Positions 1 through 6,526 of a stretch of DNA of 7,822 bases are shown piece after piece. A program made the translations under genes and the position numbers. Position 1 is the first letter of the stretch. Every line of letters starts with the position of its first letter. A model generated the notes under the pieces. The model saw only the letters and a program-made list of their open reading frames with translations. It was not told the DNA's origin and made no database searches. Source of the DNA: Verrucomicrobiia bacterium (GTDB lineage Bacteria > Verrucomicrobiota > Verrucomicrobiia > JABWAM01); NCBI GenBank assembly GCA_013360985.1, contig JABWAM010000108.1, positions 1 through 7,822 of the forward strand, read 5' to 3'.

Positions 1-1
1 G

Positions 2-83
2 TGCGCGAGGGGGGACTCGAACCCCCACGGTGTAAACCACACGCACCTCAAGCGTGCGCGTCTGCCAATTCCGCCACTCGCGC
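2..83 (-). tRNA. tRNA-Leu (anticodon GAG)
   Basis: Read on the minus strand this folds into a complete class II tRNA of 82 nt. The acceptor stem GCGCGAG/CTCGCGC has discriminator A. The D arm contains AATTGGCAGA. The anticodon stem CACGC/GCGTG encloses loop TTGAGGT, which gives anticodon GAG. A long variable arm with GGT/ACC pairing follows, then T stem GGGGG/CCCCC around TTCGAGT. The long variable arm and GAG anticodon identify a leucine tRNA reading CUC and CUU. CUC codons are frequent in the nearby genes. Only the first base after the discriminator, a C, lies inside the window, so it cannot be told whether the 3' CCA is encoded. The gene lies 121 bp downstream of the amidase gene on the same strand. 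Confidence 0.96.
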
Positions 84-85
84 GG

Positions 86-121
86 GAAACGACGGATGAA
101 TCTGCGCGGAGAATCCGTTTC
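86..121. repeat. Imperfect inverted repeat just upstream of tRNA-Leu
   Basis: GAAAC-gac-GGAT (86-97) is mirrored by ATCCGTTTC (113-121); nine bases pair if the 3-nt insertion is bulged out. It sits immediately 5' of the tRNA on the minus strand, where its promoter or 5' leader would be. It may be a structured leader, an operator or chance. I could not identify a convincing -35/-10 pair here. Confidence 0.25.
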
Positions 122-204
122 GCGCAAGCAAAATGCGGACGCGCGATACGGCGCCTTCTCCGGCTCGATGCGACCCGCGCCGCGCGCGAAGGCCACCGTC
201 GCCC

Positions 205-1140
205 TTATCGCGCGCCCCGACGCGACAACGACCCCGCCTCCCCCACCCCATCGAGAAAACGCTGAGTAAGCCCGCCGTAGGCGTCAATGCGGCGGTCGCG
301 GAGAAAAGGCCAATGCGTGCGCGCCTCCTCGACCTTCGCGTAGTCCACCTCGGCGACGAGGACCTCTTCCTTCGACGCGCTCGCGCGCGCGAGGACGCGC
401 CCCGAAGGATCCGCCAGAAAACTTTGTCCCCAAAACTCGATCCCATCCCCGCCCGCGGGCCGTTCGAGACCGACGCGATTCACCGCGGCGACGAAGCAGC
501 CGTTGGCGACGGCGTGGCTTCGCTGGATCAGTTCCCAGGCGTCATGCTGCGCCGCGCCGACCTTGCCTTTTTCGGCGGGATGCCAGCCGATGGCCGTCGG
601 ATAGAAGATCAGCTCCGCCCCGAGCAACGCCGTGAGACGCGCCGCTTCGGGATACCATTGGTCCCAGCACACGAGCACACCGATCGCGCCGCGTCGAGTC
701 GGCCATGCGCGAAAGCCAAGGTCGCCCGGCGTAAAATAGAATTTCTCATAGTAAAGCGGGTCGTCGGGGATGTGCATCTTCCGAAACTTTCCGAGCAAAC
801 GCCCGTCGGCGTCGAGGAGCGCGGCGGTATTGTGATAGATCCCGCGCGTGCGCTTTTCGAAAAGCGACGCGACGAGGACGATCTTGCGCCGACGCGCCTC
901 GGCGGCGAGCGCCGTCGTCGTCGGGCCGGGCACGGGTTCGGCGGCGCGGAACCACCGGTAGTCTTCCGATTGGCAGAAGTAAGGCGTGAGAAAAAGCTCG
1001 GGGAGACAGACGATCTCCGCGCCGCGCCGCGCCGCCTCGCGAATCCCGGCGATGGCTTTTGAGAGGTTCTCCTTGGGTGAGCCGCCGCACCGCATCTGGA
1101 CGAGCCCCACTCGCGTTCGCTCCGCGCGCTGGATTTTCAT
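205..1140 (-). CDS. aguB: Carbon-nitrogen hydrolase, probable N-carbamoylputrescine amidase
   Basis: This 311-aa nitrilase-superfamily enzyme probably hydrolyses N-carbamoylputrescine to putrescine, CO2 and ammonia in the cytoplasm, the last step of the agmatine route to polyamines. The nitrilase catalytic triad is visible: Glu48 in CLPELF, Lys121 in FRKMHIP and Cys158 in VCWDQWYPEAAR. The segments YYEKFYFTPGD (131-140) and IQRSHAVANGCFVAAVNR (205-222) match the plant and bacterial CPA subfamily, as does the total length of about 300 residues. The ATG at 1138-1140 is chosen because the family starts just before the first beta strand (RVGLVQM). An in-frame extension to 1311 would add 57 basic, unrelated residues and overlap the divergent gene. 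No strong ribosome binding site precedes the ATG. The usual partner, agmatine deiminase (aguA), is absent from the window. Membership in the hydrolase family is firm; the exact substrate is inferred from similarity. Confidence 0.88.
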   Translation of the reverse strand: MKIQRAERTRVGLVQMRCGGSPKENLSKAIAGIREAARRGAEIVCLPELFLTPYFCQSEDYRWFRAAEPVPGPTTTALAAEARRRKIVLVASLFEKRTRGIYHNTAALLDADGRLLGKFRKMHIPDDPLYYEKFYFTPGDLGFRAWPTRRGAIGVLVCWDQWYPEAARLTALLGAELIFYPTAIGWHPAEKGKVGAAQHDAWELIQRSHAVANGCFVAAVNRVGLERPAGGDGIEFWGQSFLADPSGRVLARASASKEEVLVAEVDYAKVEEARTHWPFLRDRRIDAYGGLTQRFLDGVGEAGSLSRRGAR

Positions 1141-1295
1141 GGGAAACTTCGTCGCAGAAAAGGGGCGGCCAGGCAAGCGCGCGATGCGATCGTCGGATGG
1201 CGGTCGCGCGAACGGAGGGAAAACCGCCGCCGCAAGAGAGAGGCGCTTAGGGTCGGGATTTGACTTTTGGTCCGGGAGGGCAAAGGCTCGCCGCG
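1141..1295. promoter_or_regulatory. Divergent intergenic region between amidase and 472-aa gene
   Basis: These 155 bp separate two divergently transcribed genes and must hold both promoters if each gene has its own. I see no convincing consensus pair for either direction. TTGACT at 1260-1265 resembles a -35 box but lies too close to the plus-strand start and has no matching -10. A small palindrome CGAT-GCG-ATCG is present near 1182-1192. The call rests on gene arrangement only. Confidence 0.4.
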
Positions 1296-2714
1296 ATGAG
1301 TTCCCTGCCAACCGCGCCGCACGAAAAAGCGCTTCAGATCAATCGCGAGGCGAAACAGTACGGCACCTTTGTCGAAATCGGCGCCGGCCAGGAGGTTGTC
1401 CGCTGGTTCTTCCACGTCGGCGGCGCCGCGGGCACCGTGGCGAAAACGATGTCGGCCTACGACATGGCCGTCTCCGACGCGATCTATGGCGCCTGCCCGC
1501 GCTACGTGTCGCGCCAGCGGCTTCAGGCCATGCTCGACCGCGAATGGGAACTCCTCCTCAAACGCCTCGATCGCGGACGGGGCGCGCGCACCTGTTTTTT
1601 CGTTTTCGCCGACACCGTGGCGACGCGCAGCTTCAGCCGCAACGAGGATGGACGCGGCTGGCTCGGCGTCCGATTCCAGACGCGCCCGCGCACAAAACCC
1701 TCCGAAGTCGTGATCCACGCGCGGATGTGGGACGCCGACAACGCGCGCCAGCAGGAAGCCCTCGGCATTCTCGGAGTGAACCTTCTCCATGCCGCGATCC
1801 ATCTTCACACGCGCCCCGTGCGCCTCCTCGGGGCGCTCATGGACGGGCTGTCGCGCGACCGCATGGAGGTGGATATGATCAAATGCAGCGGGCCCGCGTT
1901 CGCGGAGGTGGACGCCCGCCTGCTCAGCCTGCAACTCGTCCATCAGCGTTTGACCAACGCGGCGTTTTTCACCGCGAAAGGCGAGGTCGTCGAACCGGCC
2001 GAACTTCTCCATCATCAATCCGTCCTCATCGAGCGGGGGAGCTTCCGTCCGATCACCAATGTGACGCTCGACATGCTCGAACGCTCCCGTGAACGGATGC
2101 GGTTGGATCCACGGCTTCGCGGCCGCGAACCGGTGGTTCTCATGGAGATGACCTTGCGACATCTCCTCGGCGCGCAACCCACGATTGATCACACCGACTT
2201 TCTCGCGCGCGCCGATACGCTCGGCCTTTTCGGCCATACGGTTATGATCTCGAACTACTCGCGTTTTCACAGCGTGGCGACCTATCTCCGTCGCTACACC
2301 GACCAACCGGTCGGGATGGTGCTCGGTTTGCCCACGCTCGCGGCGCTGTTCGAGGAGAAGCACTACGCCGATCTCGAAGGCGGGATCCTCGAGGCGTTCG
2401 GACGCCTCTTCCGCGGTTCGGTGCGTTTGCACGTCTATCCCTGGCGGCATCCGAAAACGGGAGAGCTCGTCACCGCCGCAAACTTCAAAGCGCCGGGATC
2501 GTTGCGGCATCTTTACGCGCACCTCCTGGAGAGCGGCGCCATCGAGCCGATTGCCGCTTTCGAGCCGCGCAACCTCGAGATCTTGCCGGGCGACGTCCTC
2601 CAAAAACTTCAGCACGGGGATCGGTCATGGGAAGAGATGGTCCCTCGCCTGGTGGCGAAGCGAATCGCGCGCGACCGTCTCTTCGGATGGCGCGCGGCGA
2701 AGAAACGACGGTGA
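1296..2714 (+). CDS. Conserved protein of unknown function (472 aa)
   Basis: From memory this belongs to a widespread, highly conserved but uncharacterised bacterial family of about 480 residues, whose members carry conflicting automatic labels. Recognisable landmarks are YGTFVEIGAGQEV (22-34), FFHVGGAAGTVAKTMSAYDM (38-57), the YGACPRYVSRQRL stretch (64-76), TCFFVFADTVATRSF (99-113), VEVDMIKCSGP-type text (190-200), VLIERGSFRPITNV (243-256) and DLEGGILEAFGRLF (359-372). There is no signal peptide, transmembrane segment or beta-barrel pattern, so a soluble cytoplasmic protein is expected. I cannot assign a fold or reaction. The ATG at 1296 is preferred, with AAAGG at 1282-1286 nine bases upstream; a TTG at 1260 would add 12 residues. 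It is the only plus-strand gene. It ends 21 bp from the stop of the convergent tRNA nucleotidyltransferase gene, with no clear terminator between them. Confidence 0.9.
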   Translation: MSSLPTAPHEKALQINREAKQYGTFVEIGAGQEVVRWFFHVGGAAGTVAKTMSAYDMAVSDAIYGACPRYVSRQRLQAMLDREWELLLKRLDRGRGARTCFFVFADTVATRSFSRNEDGRGWLGVRFQTRPRTKPSEVVIHARMWDADNARQQEALGILGVNLLHAAIHLHTRPVRLLGALMDGLSRDRMEVDMIKCSGPAFAEVDARLLSLQLVHQRLTNAAFFTAKGEVVEPAELLHHQSVLIERGSFRPITNVTLDMLERSRERMRLDPRLRGREPVVLMEMTLRHLLGAQPTIDHTDFLARADTLGLFGHTVMISNYSRFHSVATYLRRYTDQPVGMVLGLPTLAALFEEKHYADLEGGILEAFGRLFRGSVRLHVYPWRHPKTGELVTAANFKAPGSLRHLYAHLLESGAIEPIAAFEPRNLEILPGDVLQKLQHGDRSWEEMVPRLVAKRIARDRLFGWRAAKKRR

Positions 2715-2735
2715 CGCGGGACGCCCTCCTCCGCC

Positions 2736-4085
2736 CTATTCCCCCTTCGGCTTCGCGCCTCCGGCGAGCCGCCGCGCGAGACGCAGGGCTTCCTCCCGAG
2801 TCTTGAGCTTGCCTTCGAGTTGGGCTTCCTCGATCTCCGCGAGAATCCGTCCGACGCGAGGCCCGGGGGCCAACCCGCACGCGAGGAGATCGTGTCCCGT
2901 CACCCAACGCGGCGGACGAATTTCGGCGGCGGCGATCCGTCGTTGCCATCTCCGAAGGAGGCCGACATTCGCGAGGCTTCCATGGCTCGCGAGGCAATCC
3001 GCCCGATGGAGCGCCAACTCCTCCTCGATGCTTGGGCGCGCAAGGAGGCGCTTCACCGTCGAGAGCCGCATCCGCGGCACATCCTTGAAGGTCATATGAT
3101 TCGCAACCAACGCGACGACTGCCTCCCGATCCGCGTTGGAAAACCGCAGCCGACGGAGAATGCCTTCGGCCATCTCCGCCCCAACCCGCGCGTGCTCCGG
3201 AAAACGAATTCGACGTTTTCCTTTGCGCGTGGATTTTTCGAATGTCGGAGGTTTGCCCACGTCGTGGAGCAGCGTTCCCCAGGCAAGCGCCGCCGAGGGA
3301 CGACGCGGAAGACGATCGAGCGCCGCCGCCGTATGCGTCAAGACGTCGCCTTCAGGATGGAACGCGCGCGGCTGGCTCACGCCGCGCATGGCGTTCACTT
3401 CAGGGAGAACCTGCCGCAGCAATCCGCTCTTTGCGAGGAGCTTCAGCCCGAATCCCGGCCGCGGAGAGAGGAGGAGTTTCGTCATCTCTTCGCGCAGCCT
3501 CTCCGCGCTCACGCGACGAATCCGCGGCGCCATCGCCTCCAGGGCGCGCCAAGTTTCAGATTCGACGCGAAAACCGAGTTCCGCCGCGAAACGCACGGCG
3601 CGCAACATCCGCAGATGGTCTTCCCGGAAGCGAGCGCGCGGATCGCCGATCGCGCGGATCAGGCGTCGCGCAAGATCGCGCCGTCCCCCGACGTAATCCA
3701 CGATCCGCCGCCGCGCGGGATCGAAGAAGAGTCCGTTGATCGTAAAGTCGCGCCGCCGCGCGTCCTCTTCCGCTCCGCAAAACCGCACGGTTGAAGGGCG
3801 GCGGCCGTCCAGATACGGACCATCCACGCGGAAAGTCGCGACTTCAATCTCGAAGCCTTCCTCGCGCACGCGAACGACGCCGAAGGCCTTGCCCACCGCG
3901 ACGGTGCGCGGAAATAAGCGTTCGACCTCGGGAGGAGTCGCGGAAGTCGCCACGTCGTAATCCTTGGGGCGTCGGCGCAGGAGCGCGTCGCGCACGCAAC
4001 CGCCCGCGAGCAAGGCCTCATGCCCGGCGGCGCGCAAGCGCGCGGCGATCTGTTCGGCGGTTCTCCTGGCGGAGGCAAGACTCAT
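2736..4085 (-). CDS. cca: CCA tRNA nucleotidyltransferase / poly(A) polymerase family protein with HD domain
   Basis: This 449-aa class II nucleotidyltransferase is expected to add or repair the 3' CCA of tRNAs in the cytoplasm. The head domain has GGCVRD (28-33) and the metal-binding DYD (Asp42, Asp44). RRDFTING (111-118), YVGGRRDL (131-138) and EDHLRMLRAVRFAAELGF (155-172) follow, as in the family's neck region. An HD phosphohydrolase-type domain comes next, with His251, LLHDVGKP (His274, Asp275) and PEH (His298), then NHMTFKD (329-335). The length suits bacterial HD-containing members. Sequence alone does not separate full CCA-adding activity from CC-adding, A-adding or poly(A) polymerase activity. 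The ATG at 4083-4085 fits the domain start, though no good ribosome binding site is seen. It lies 81 bp downstream of the membrane protein gene on the same strand and could be cotranscribed with it. Confidence 0.92.
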   Translation of the reverse strand: MSLASARRTAEQIAARLRAAGHEALLAGGCVRDALLRRRPKDYDVATSATPPEVERLFPRTVAVGKAFGVVRVREEGFEIEVATFRVDGPYLDGRRPSTVRFCGAEEDARRRDFTINGLFFDPARRRIVDYVGGRRDLARRLIRAIGDPRARFREDHLRMLRAVRFAAELGFRVESETWRALEAMAPRIRRVSAERLREEMTKLLLSPRPGFGLKLLAKSGLLRQVLPEVNAMRGVSQPRAFHPEGDVLTHTAAALDRLPRRPSAALAWGTLLHDVGKPPTFEKSTRKGKRRIRFPEHARVGAEMAEGILRRLRFSNADREAVVALVANHMTFKDVPRMRLSTVKRLLARPSIEEELALHRADCLASHGSLANVGLLRRWQRRIAAAEIRPPRWVTGHDLLACGLAPGPRVGRILAEIEEAQLEGKLKTREEALRLARRLAGGAKPKGE

Positions 4086-4166
4086 CGGAAGGCTCGGGGT
4101 CGATCATCCCCGCGGACGCGCGAATAATCGAGGGAGAGATTTCGGACGAAGCGTGAACGATCGGTT

Positions 4167-5171
4167 TTACGACGGAGGCGTCGCCTTCATCCGATGCAGG
4201 GATTTCGGTTTCCCCATGAGAAAAAGGAGACCGCAAAGCAGGCTCATGATCGGAACGCTCACCGCCCAAAAGACCAGCGAGAGTGCGACGGTCTGATCCT
4301 TGGCGAGTCCGCCGACATCCGAGAAAAAGAAAAGGAAGGCGGTTTCGCGCAGACCGAGGCCGCCGACCGAGATCGGAATGGCGGAAAACCCGTTGATTAG
4401 CGGACAGTAAACGAGAAATCCGCCGAGCCCGGGGCTCCGCACGCCGAGAGCCAAGCCGACGAACCACGCGACGATCACGATAGAGGCGTGGACCAACATG
4501 GAGATGCCCAGCGCCGCGACCAAAATCCCAGGCCGCATCCCGTATTCGGCGTAAGACTCCGACAGGTGGGAAAGCGTTTTCTTGAAAGGAAGCACGCGCC
4601 AAACACGCAAAAACCCAGGTAGCGAGGCGACCCATTGCCTCAACGAAAAAAGGGCGATCGCTGCGGCGGCGCAGGGGAGCGAAGCGAGAATCGCCCACGC
4701 CAGAGGGCGGGTCTGCGGTTGCCCGAGAAGCAACGGGAGATGGGTCAGCGTCATCCACGTTGCCAACGTCAACAACCCCGCCATCCCGATGAGACGGTCC
4801 ACGGCGATGCTCAGCACGGCGCGCGCCTTCTGCTGCGGCGCCGCGTCGGCGGCGTACCAGGCCTTGATCACATCGCCGCCGGTCGCTCCGACAAGAAAGG
4901 CATTGAAGAACATCCCTGCAGCCGTGATCCAGATCGCCTCGGACCAGCGCAACCGGATGCCCTGCACGCGGAGGAGCATCTGCCAGCGCGCCACACCGAG
5001 GCCCGTCGTGCCGAACAGCGTCAGGAGGGCCATGAGAAGCCAAAACGGATCGGCGCGGCGCACCTGGACGCCCAACTCTTGAAGCCCGTTCGGGCCGAGG
5101 CGATGGATCACCCACCAAACGATCGCCGAGGTGATCGCGAGCTTTCCAACGATCAGCAGTTTCTTCTTCAT
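4167..5171 (-). CDS. UPF0104 / lysylphosphatidylglycerol-synthase TM-region family membrane protein (flippase-like)
   Basis: This 334-aa integral membrane protein resembles the transmembrane region of MprF and the UPF0104 family, members of which are linked to moving or modifying glycolipids and aminoacyl-lipids. Hydrophobic segments lie at about 5-22, 43-60, 80-97, 118-142, 157-176, 215-241, 249-270 and 293-319. Family motifs are FFNAFLVGATGGDVIKAWY (88-106), AVDRLIGM (123-130) and the glycine-rich PISVGGLGLRE (266-276). It has no soluble C-terminal synthase domain, so it is not a full MprF. The ATG overlaps the stop of the upstream isomerase gene as ATGA (5168-5171). It has no ribosome binding site of its own, so translation is probably coupled. 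Family membership is clear; the transported or modified lipid is unknown. Confidence 0.87.
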   Translation of the reverse strand: MKKKLLIVGKLAITSAIVWWVIHRLGPNGLQELGVQVRRADPFWLLMALLTLFGTTGLGVARWQMLLRVQGIRLRWSEAIWITAAGMFFNAFLVGATGGDVIKAWYAADAAPQQKARAVLSIAVDRLIGMAGLLTLATWMTLTHLPLLLGQPQTRPLAWAILASLPCAAAAIALFSLRQWVASLPGFLRVWRVLPFKKTLSHLSESYAEYGMRPGILVAALGISMLVHASIVIVAWFVGLALGVRSPGLGGFLVYCPLINGFSAIPISVGGLGLRETAFLFFFSDVGGLAKDQTVALSLVFWAVSVPIMSLLCGLLFLMGKPKSLHRMKATPPS

Positions 5172-6088
5172 GGGCGGGCAGGCTCGATCTTTTTCATGAA
5201 AGGCTTCAGGCGGGTGGAGATGACTTCGGGCGGAATGCCGGGATGCATCTCGAAGACCTTCGGGATCTCCGCGCGCAACGGGGCGAGGCGGTCGAAGGGA
5301 ACCGAGCCGTCGCCCGGTAGCTGATGATCGTGCTCGGGCCAGATGACGTCGTGGAGATGGGCGCCGACCAACCGCCCCTGGAACTTCTTCAACCAGACCG
5401 CGTGATCCGCCAAACCAAGGTTTTCCCACATCTGGACGTGCCCCGTGTCATGCCAGTACCCGAGATGCTCCGAAGAAAACTCGGCGAGGATCCGCTCGAG
5501 CTCGGCTTCGGAAGGAATCTCGTCGAGCCGCGCGCGGCTCTCGACACCGAGCACGAGGTTCCGCAGGCGCGCCTCCTCCACGAGGGTGGATAGGCTCTCC
5601 ATGGCGCGCGCGAAGGCGCGTCCGCCTTTGGCGTCGCGCAGCTTGCGCGCTCGCGCAACGAGTTCCCGGTGGCCCGTCGTGTCGCGCTTTCCTGCGGCGA
5701 CCGAAGCCATGAGCGGCTCGACGGGATCCGTCATCCGCACTTCGCCCATATGCAGCACGATATGTCGCGCCCCCATCTTCTCGGCGAAATCCATGGTGGC
5801 GATCGTCGCGCGCACCGCCTTGGCCCGCTCCGATTCCCGTTCTGCGGAAAGGAAATAGATGTTCGGCGAGGAACGGATGTAGCCGACCGGCAACGGGCAA
5901 TAATTGTGCAGGCTGACCACCCGAAAGTTCGGATTTTCCTTCCGCGCCGTCTGAATCCCCTCGATGAGGCTCACCCGGATCCCATGGCTCAGCTCGAAAT
6001 GCGCGAATCCCATGCTCGCGATCTCGCGCAGCATGGCGGCGCCATCAATGTGGCGGTCGGAATTCCAACAGGTGGAGAAGGCGAACAC
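5168..6088 (-). CDS. Sugar phosphate isomerase/epimerase-like TIM-barrel protein
   Basis: This 306-aa protein resembles the xylose-isomerase-like / AP endonuclease 2 TIM-barrel family, metal-dependent enzymes that isomerise or epimerise sugars and related compounds. Barrel strands begin with FAFSTCW (2-8). Later strand ends carry likely metal or substrate ligands: His61 (SLHNY), His113 (VLHMGE), Glu183 (LGVESR), His213/Asp214 (YWHDTGH), His244/His246/Asp247 (GAHLHD) and Glu280 (VFEMH). PGDGSVPF (258-265) matches the loop common in this family. The start is a GTG at 6086-6088; an in-frame stop lies shortly upstream and a later start would remove strand 1. No ribosome binding site is evident. 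The gene overlaps the membrane protein gene by 4 bp, indicating one operon. The substrate cannot be deduced, and an endonuclease role is less likely. Confidence 0.83.
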   Translation of the reverse strand: MFAFSTCWNSDRHIDGAAMLREIASMGFAHFELSHGIRVSLIEGIQTARKENPNFRVVSLHNYCPLPVGYIRSSPNIYFLSAERESERAKAVRATIATMDFAEKMGARHIVLHMGEVRMTDPVEPLMASVAAGKRDTTGHRELVARARKLRDAKGGRAFARAMESLSTLVEEARLRNLVLGVESRARLDEIPSEAELERILAEFSSEHLGYWHDTGHVQMWENLGLADHAVWLKKFQGRLVGAHLHDVIWPEHDHQLPGDGSVPFDRLAPLRAEIPKVFEMHPGIPPEVISTRLKPFMKKIEPARP

Positions 6089-6209
6089 GGCGAGAGAACG
6101 AAACGAGCGTCAGGAGGTCATGGAGAAAAGGAGCCTGAAAAATTTCCAGCCCCCGCCCCGCGGACGTGAACCCCGCGCCCCACGCGAACGTCAAGGGCGA
6201 CGGCCTCCC

Positions 6210-6245
6210 TCGCGTTCTCGCGAACTTCGGGCGTTAGGCGCGAAG
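6210..6245 (-). terminator. Two tandem hairpins after rpsU (possible 3' processing or termination)
   Basis: Just past the rpsU stop, on the minus strand, CTTCG/CGAAG (arms 6241-6245 and 6225-6229) can form one stem with a mismatch and two further pairs. The perfect stem TCGCG-AGAA-CGCGA (6223-6210) follows directly. No U tract follows, so this is not a classic intrinsic terminator. It may stabilise the rpsU mRNA end or be incidental to high GC content. Confidence 0.25.
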
Positions 6246-6253
6246 GACACGCT

Positions 6254-6433
6254 CTAAAACCGCCGGCGATTCATCCGGGCTTCCTTGGCCTTGCGCTTGC
6301 GGCGCACGCTGGGTTTTTCGAAATACTTTTTCACGCGGGCTTCGCGCAAGGTCCCTTCGCGGTCCAGCTTCCGCTTCAAACGGCGCAGGGCCTTGTCCAC
6401 GGATTCCCCTTTTTTAAGTTTTACTTCGCTCAC
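6254..6433 (-). CDS. rpsU: 30S ribosomal protein S21
   Basis: This 59-aa basic protein is ribosomal protein S21, a small-subunit component that in well-studied bacteria sits near the anti-Shine-Dalgarno end of 16S rRNA and helps initiation. It begins MSEVKLKKGESVDKALRRLK. The core then contains REGTLREAR, KKYFEKPSVRRKRK and a basic tail ending RRRF. These are S21 hallmarks, and the length is typical. The start is GTG at 6431-6433, set by a near-perfect ribosome binding site nine bases upstream. The isomerase gene starts 165 bp further on along the same strand, so cotranscription is possible but not tight. The leader carries a strong hairpin, which suggests post-transcriptional control. Identity is firm despite the small size. 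Confidence 0.96.
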   Translation of the reverse strand: MSEVKLKKGESVDKALRRLKRKLDREGTLREARVKKYFEKPSVRRKRKAKEARMNRRRF

Positions 6434-6440
6434 GAATGCT

Positions 6441-6450
6441 CACCTCCTTT
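6441..6450 (-). promoter_or_regulatory. Strong Shine-Dalgarno of rpsU
   Basis: On the minus strand AAAGGAGGTG ends seven bases before the GTG start of rpsU; its GGAGG core is nine bases away. It is the clearest ribosome binding site in the window and fixes the rpsU start. Most neighbouring minus-strand genes lack such a site. Confidence 0.85.
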
Positions 6451-6452
6451 TC

Positions 6453-6484
6453 TCGCCGCGGCATAAAAGCTCGGTCCGCGGCGA
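6453..6484 (-). promoter_or_regulatory. Leader hairpin upstream of rpsU
   Basis: TCGCCGCGG (6453-6461) and CCGCGGCGA (6476-6484) form a perfect 9-bp inverted repeat with a 14-nt loop. In the minus-strand transcript the stem ends two bases before the Shine-Dalgarno. It could influence access to the ribosome binding site or serve as a binding site, for example for autoregulation. The loop also contains an ATG that opens a 16-codon reading frame ending inside rpsU. No U tract follows, so a terminator is unlikely. Confidence 0.55.
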
Positions 6485-6497
6485 ATGAAGGGAGAGA

Positions 6498-6526
6498 CCT
6501 TTAGCCGAGTCGCGCGCGACGGTCAA
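6498..6526 (-). promoter_or_regulatory. Candidate rpsU promoter
   Basis: On the minus strand a -35-like TTGACC (6526-6521) is separated by 17 bases from a poor -10-like TAAAGG (6503-6498). The implied transcript would start near 6490, giving a leader of roughly 57 nt that contains the hairpin. The spacer holds a perfect 12-bp palindrome, GTCGCGCGCGAC (6509-6520). The -35 and spacing fit a housekeeping promoter; the -10 matches only three of six positions. Confidence 0.4.

Noticed and set aside
48..446. Minus-strand frame spanning the tRNA and amidase end
   Set aside because: It runs through a complete tRNA gene and overlaps the conserved 3' end of the amidase.
133..1062. Long plus-strand open frame opposite the amidase gene
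   Set aside because: Arg/Pro/Ala-rich translation with no family features; it is the antisense shadow of a clear nitrilase-family gene in GC-rich DNA.
1141..1311. 57-residue N-terminal extension of the amidase
   Set aside because: It is unlike the family, basic and Pro-rich, and would overlap the start of the divergent gene.
1137..2615. 492-codon minus-strand open frame
   Set aside because: It is antisense to the conserved 472-aa gene; its translation is His/Arg/Glu-rich without motifs, while the plus strand shows conserved blocks.
2820..3794. Plus-strand frame opposite cca
   Set aside because: Antisense of an intact nucleotidyltransferase; composition is skewed to Arg and Pro.
4018..5118. 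Second minus-strand frame inside the membrane protein gene
   Set aside because: Arg-rich shifted frame of a gene whose true frame shows membrane segments and family motifs.
6137..6194. T-rich run (minus-strand AAATTTTTC) and TTGACG (6194-6189) between rpsU and the isomerase
   Set aside because: No good stem precedes the T run and no -10 follows TTGACG, so neither a terminator nor a promoter is supported.
6160..6195. tRNA-like T-arm (GTTCACG loop) on the minus strand
   Set aside because: No matching acceptor, D or anticodon arms could be found around it.
6120..6257. 45-aa plus-strand frame preceded by AGGAGG
   Set aside because: The AGGAGG is only two bases from the ATG, too close for normal initiation, and the Arg/Pro-rich product runs into the antisense of rpsU.
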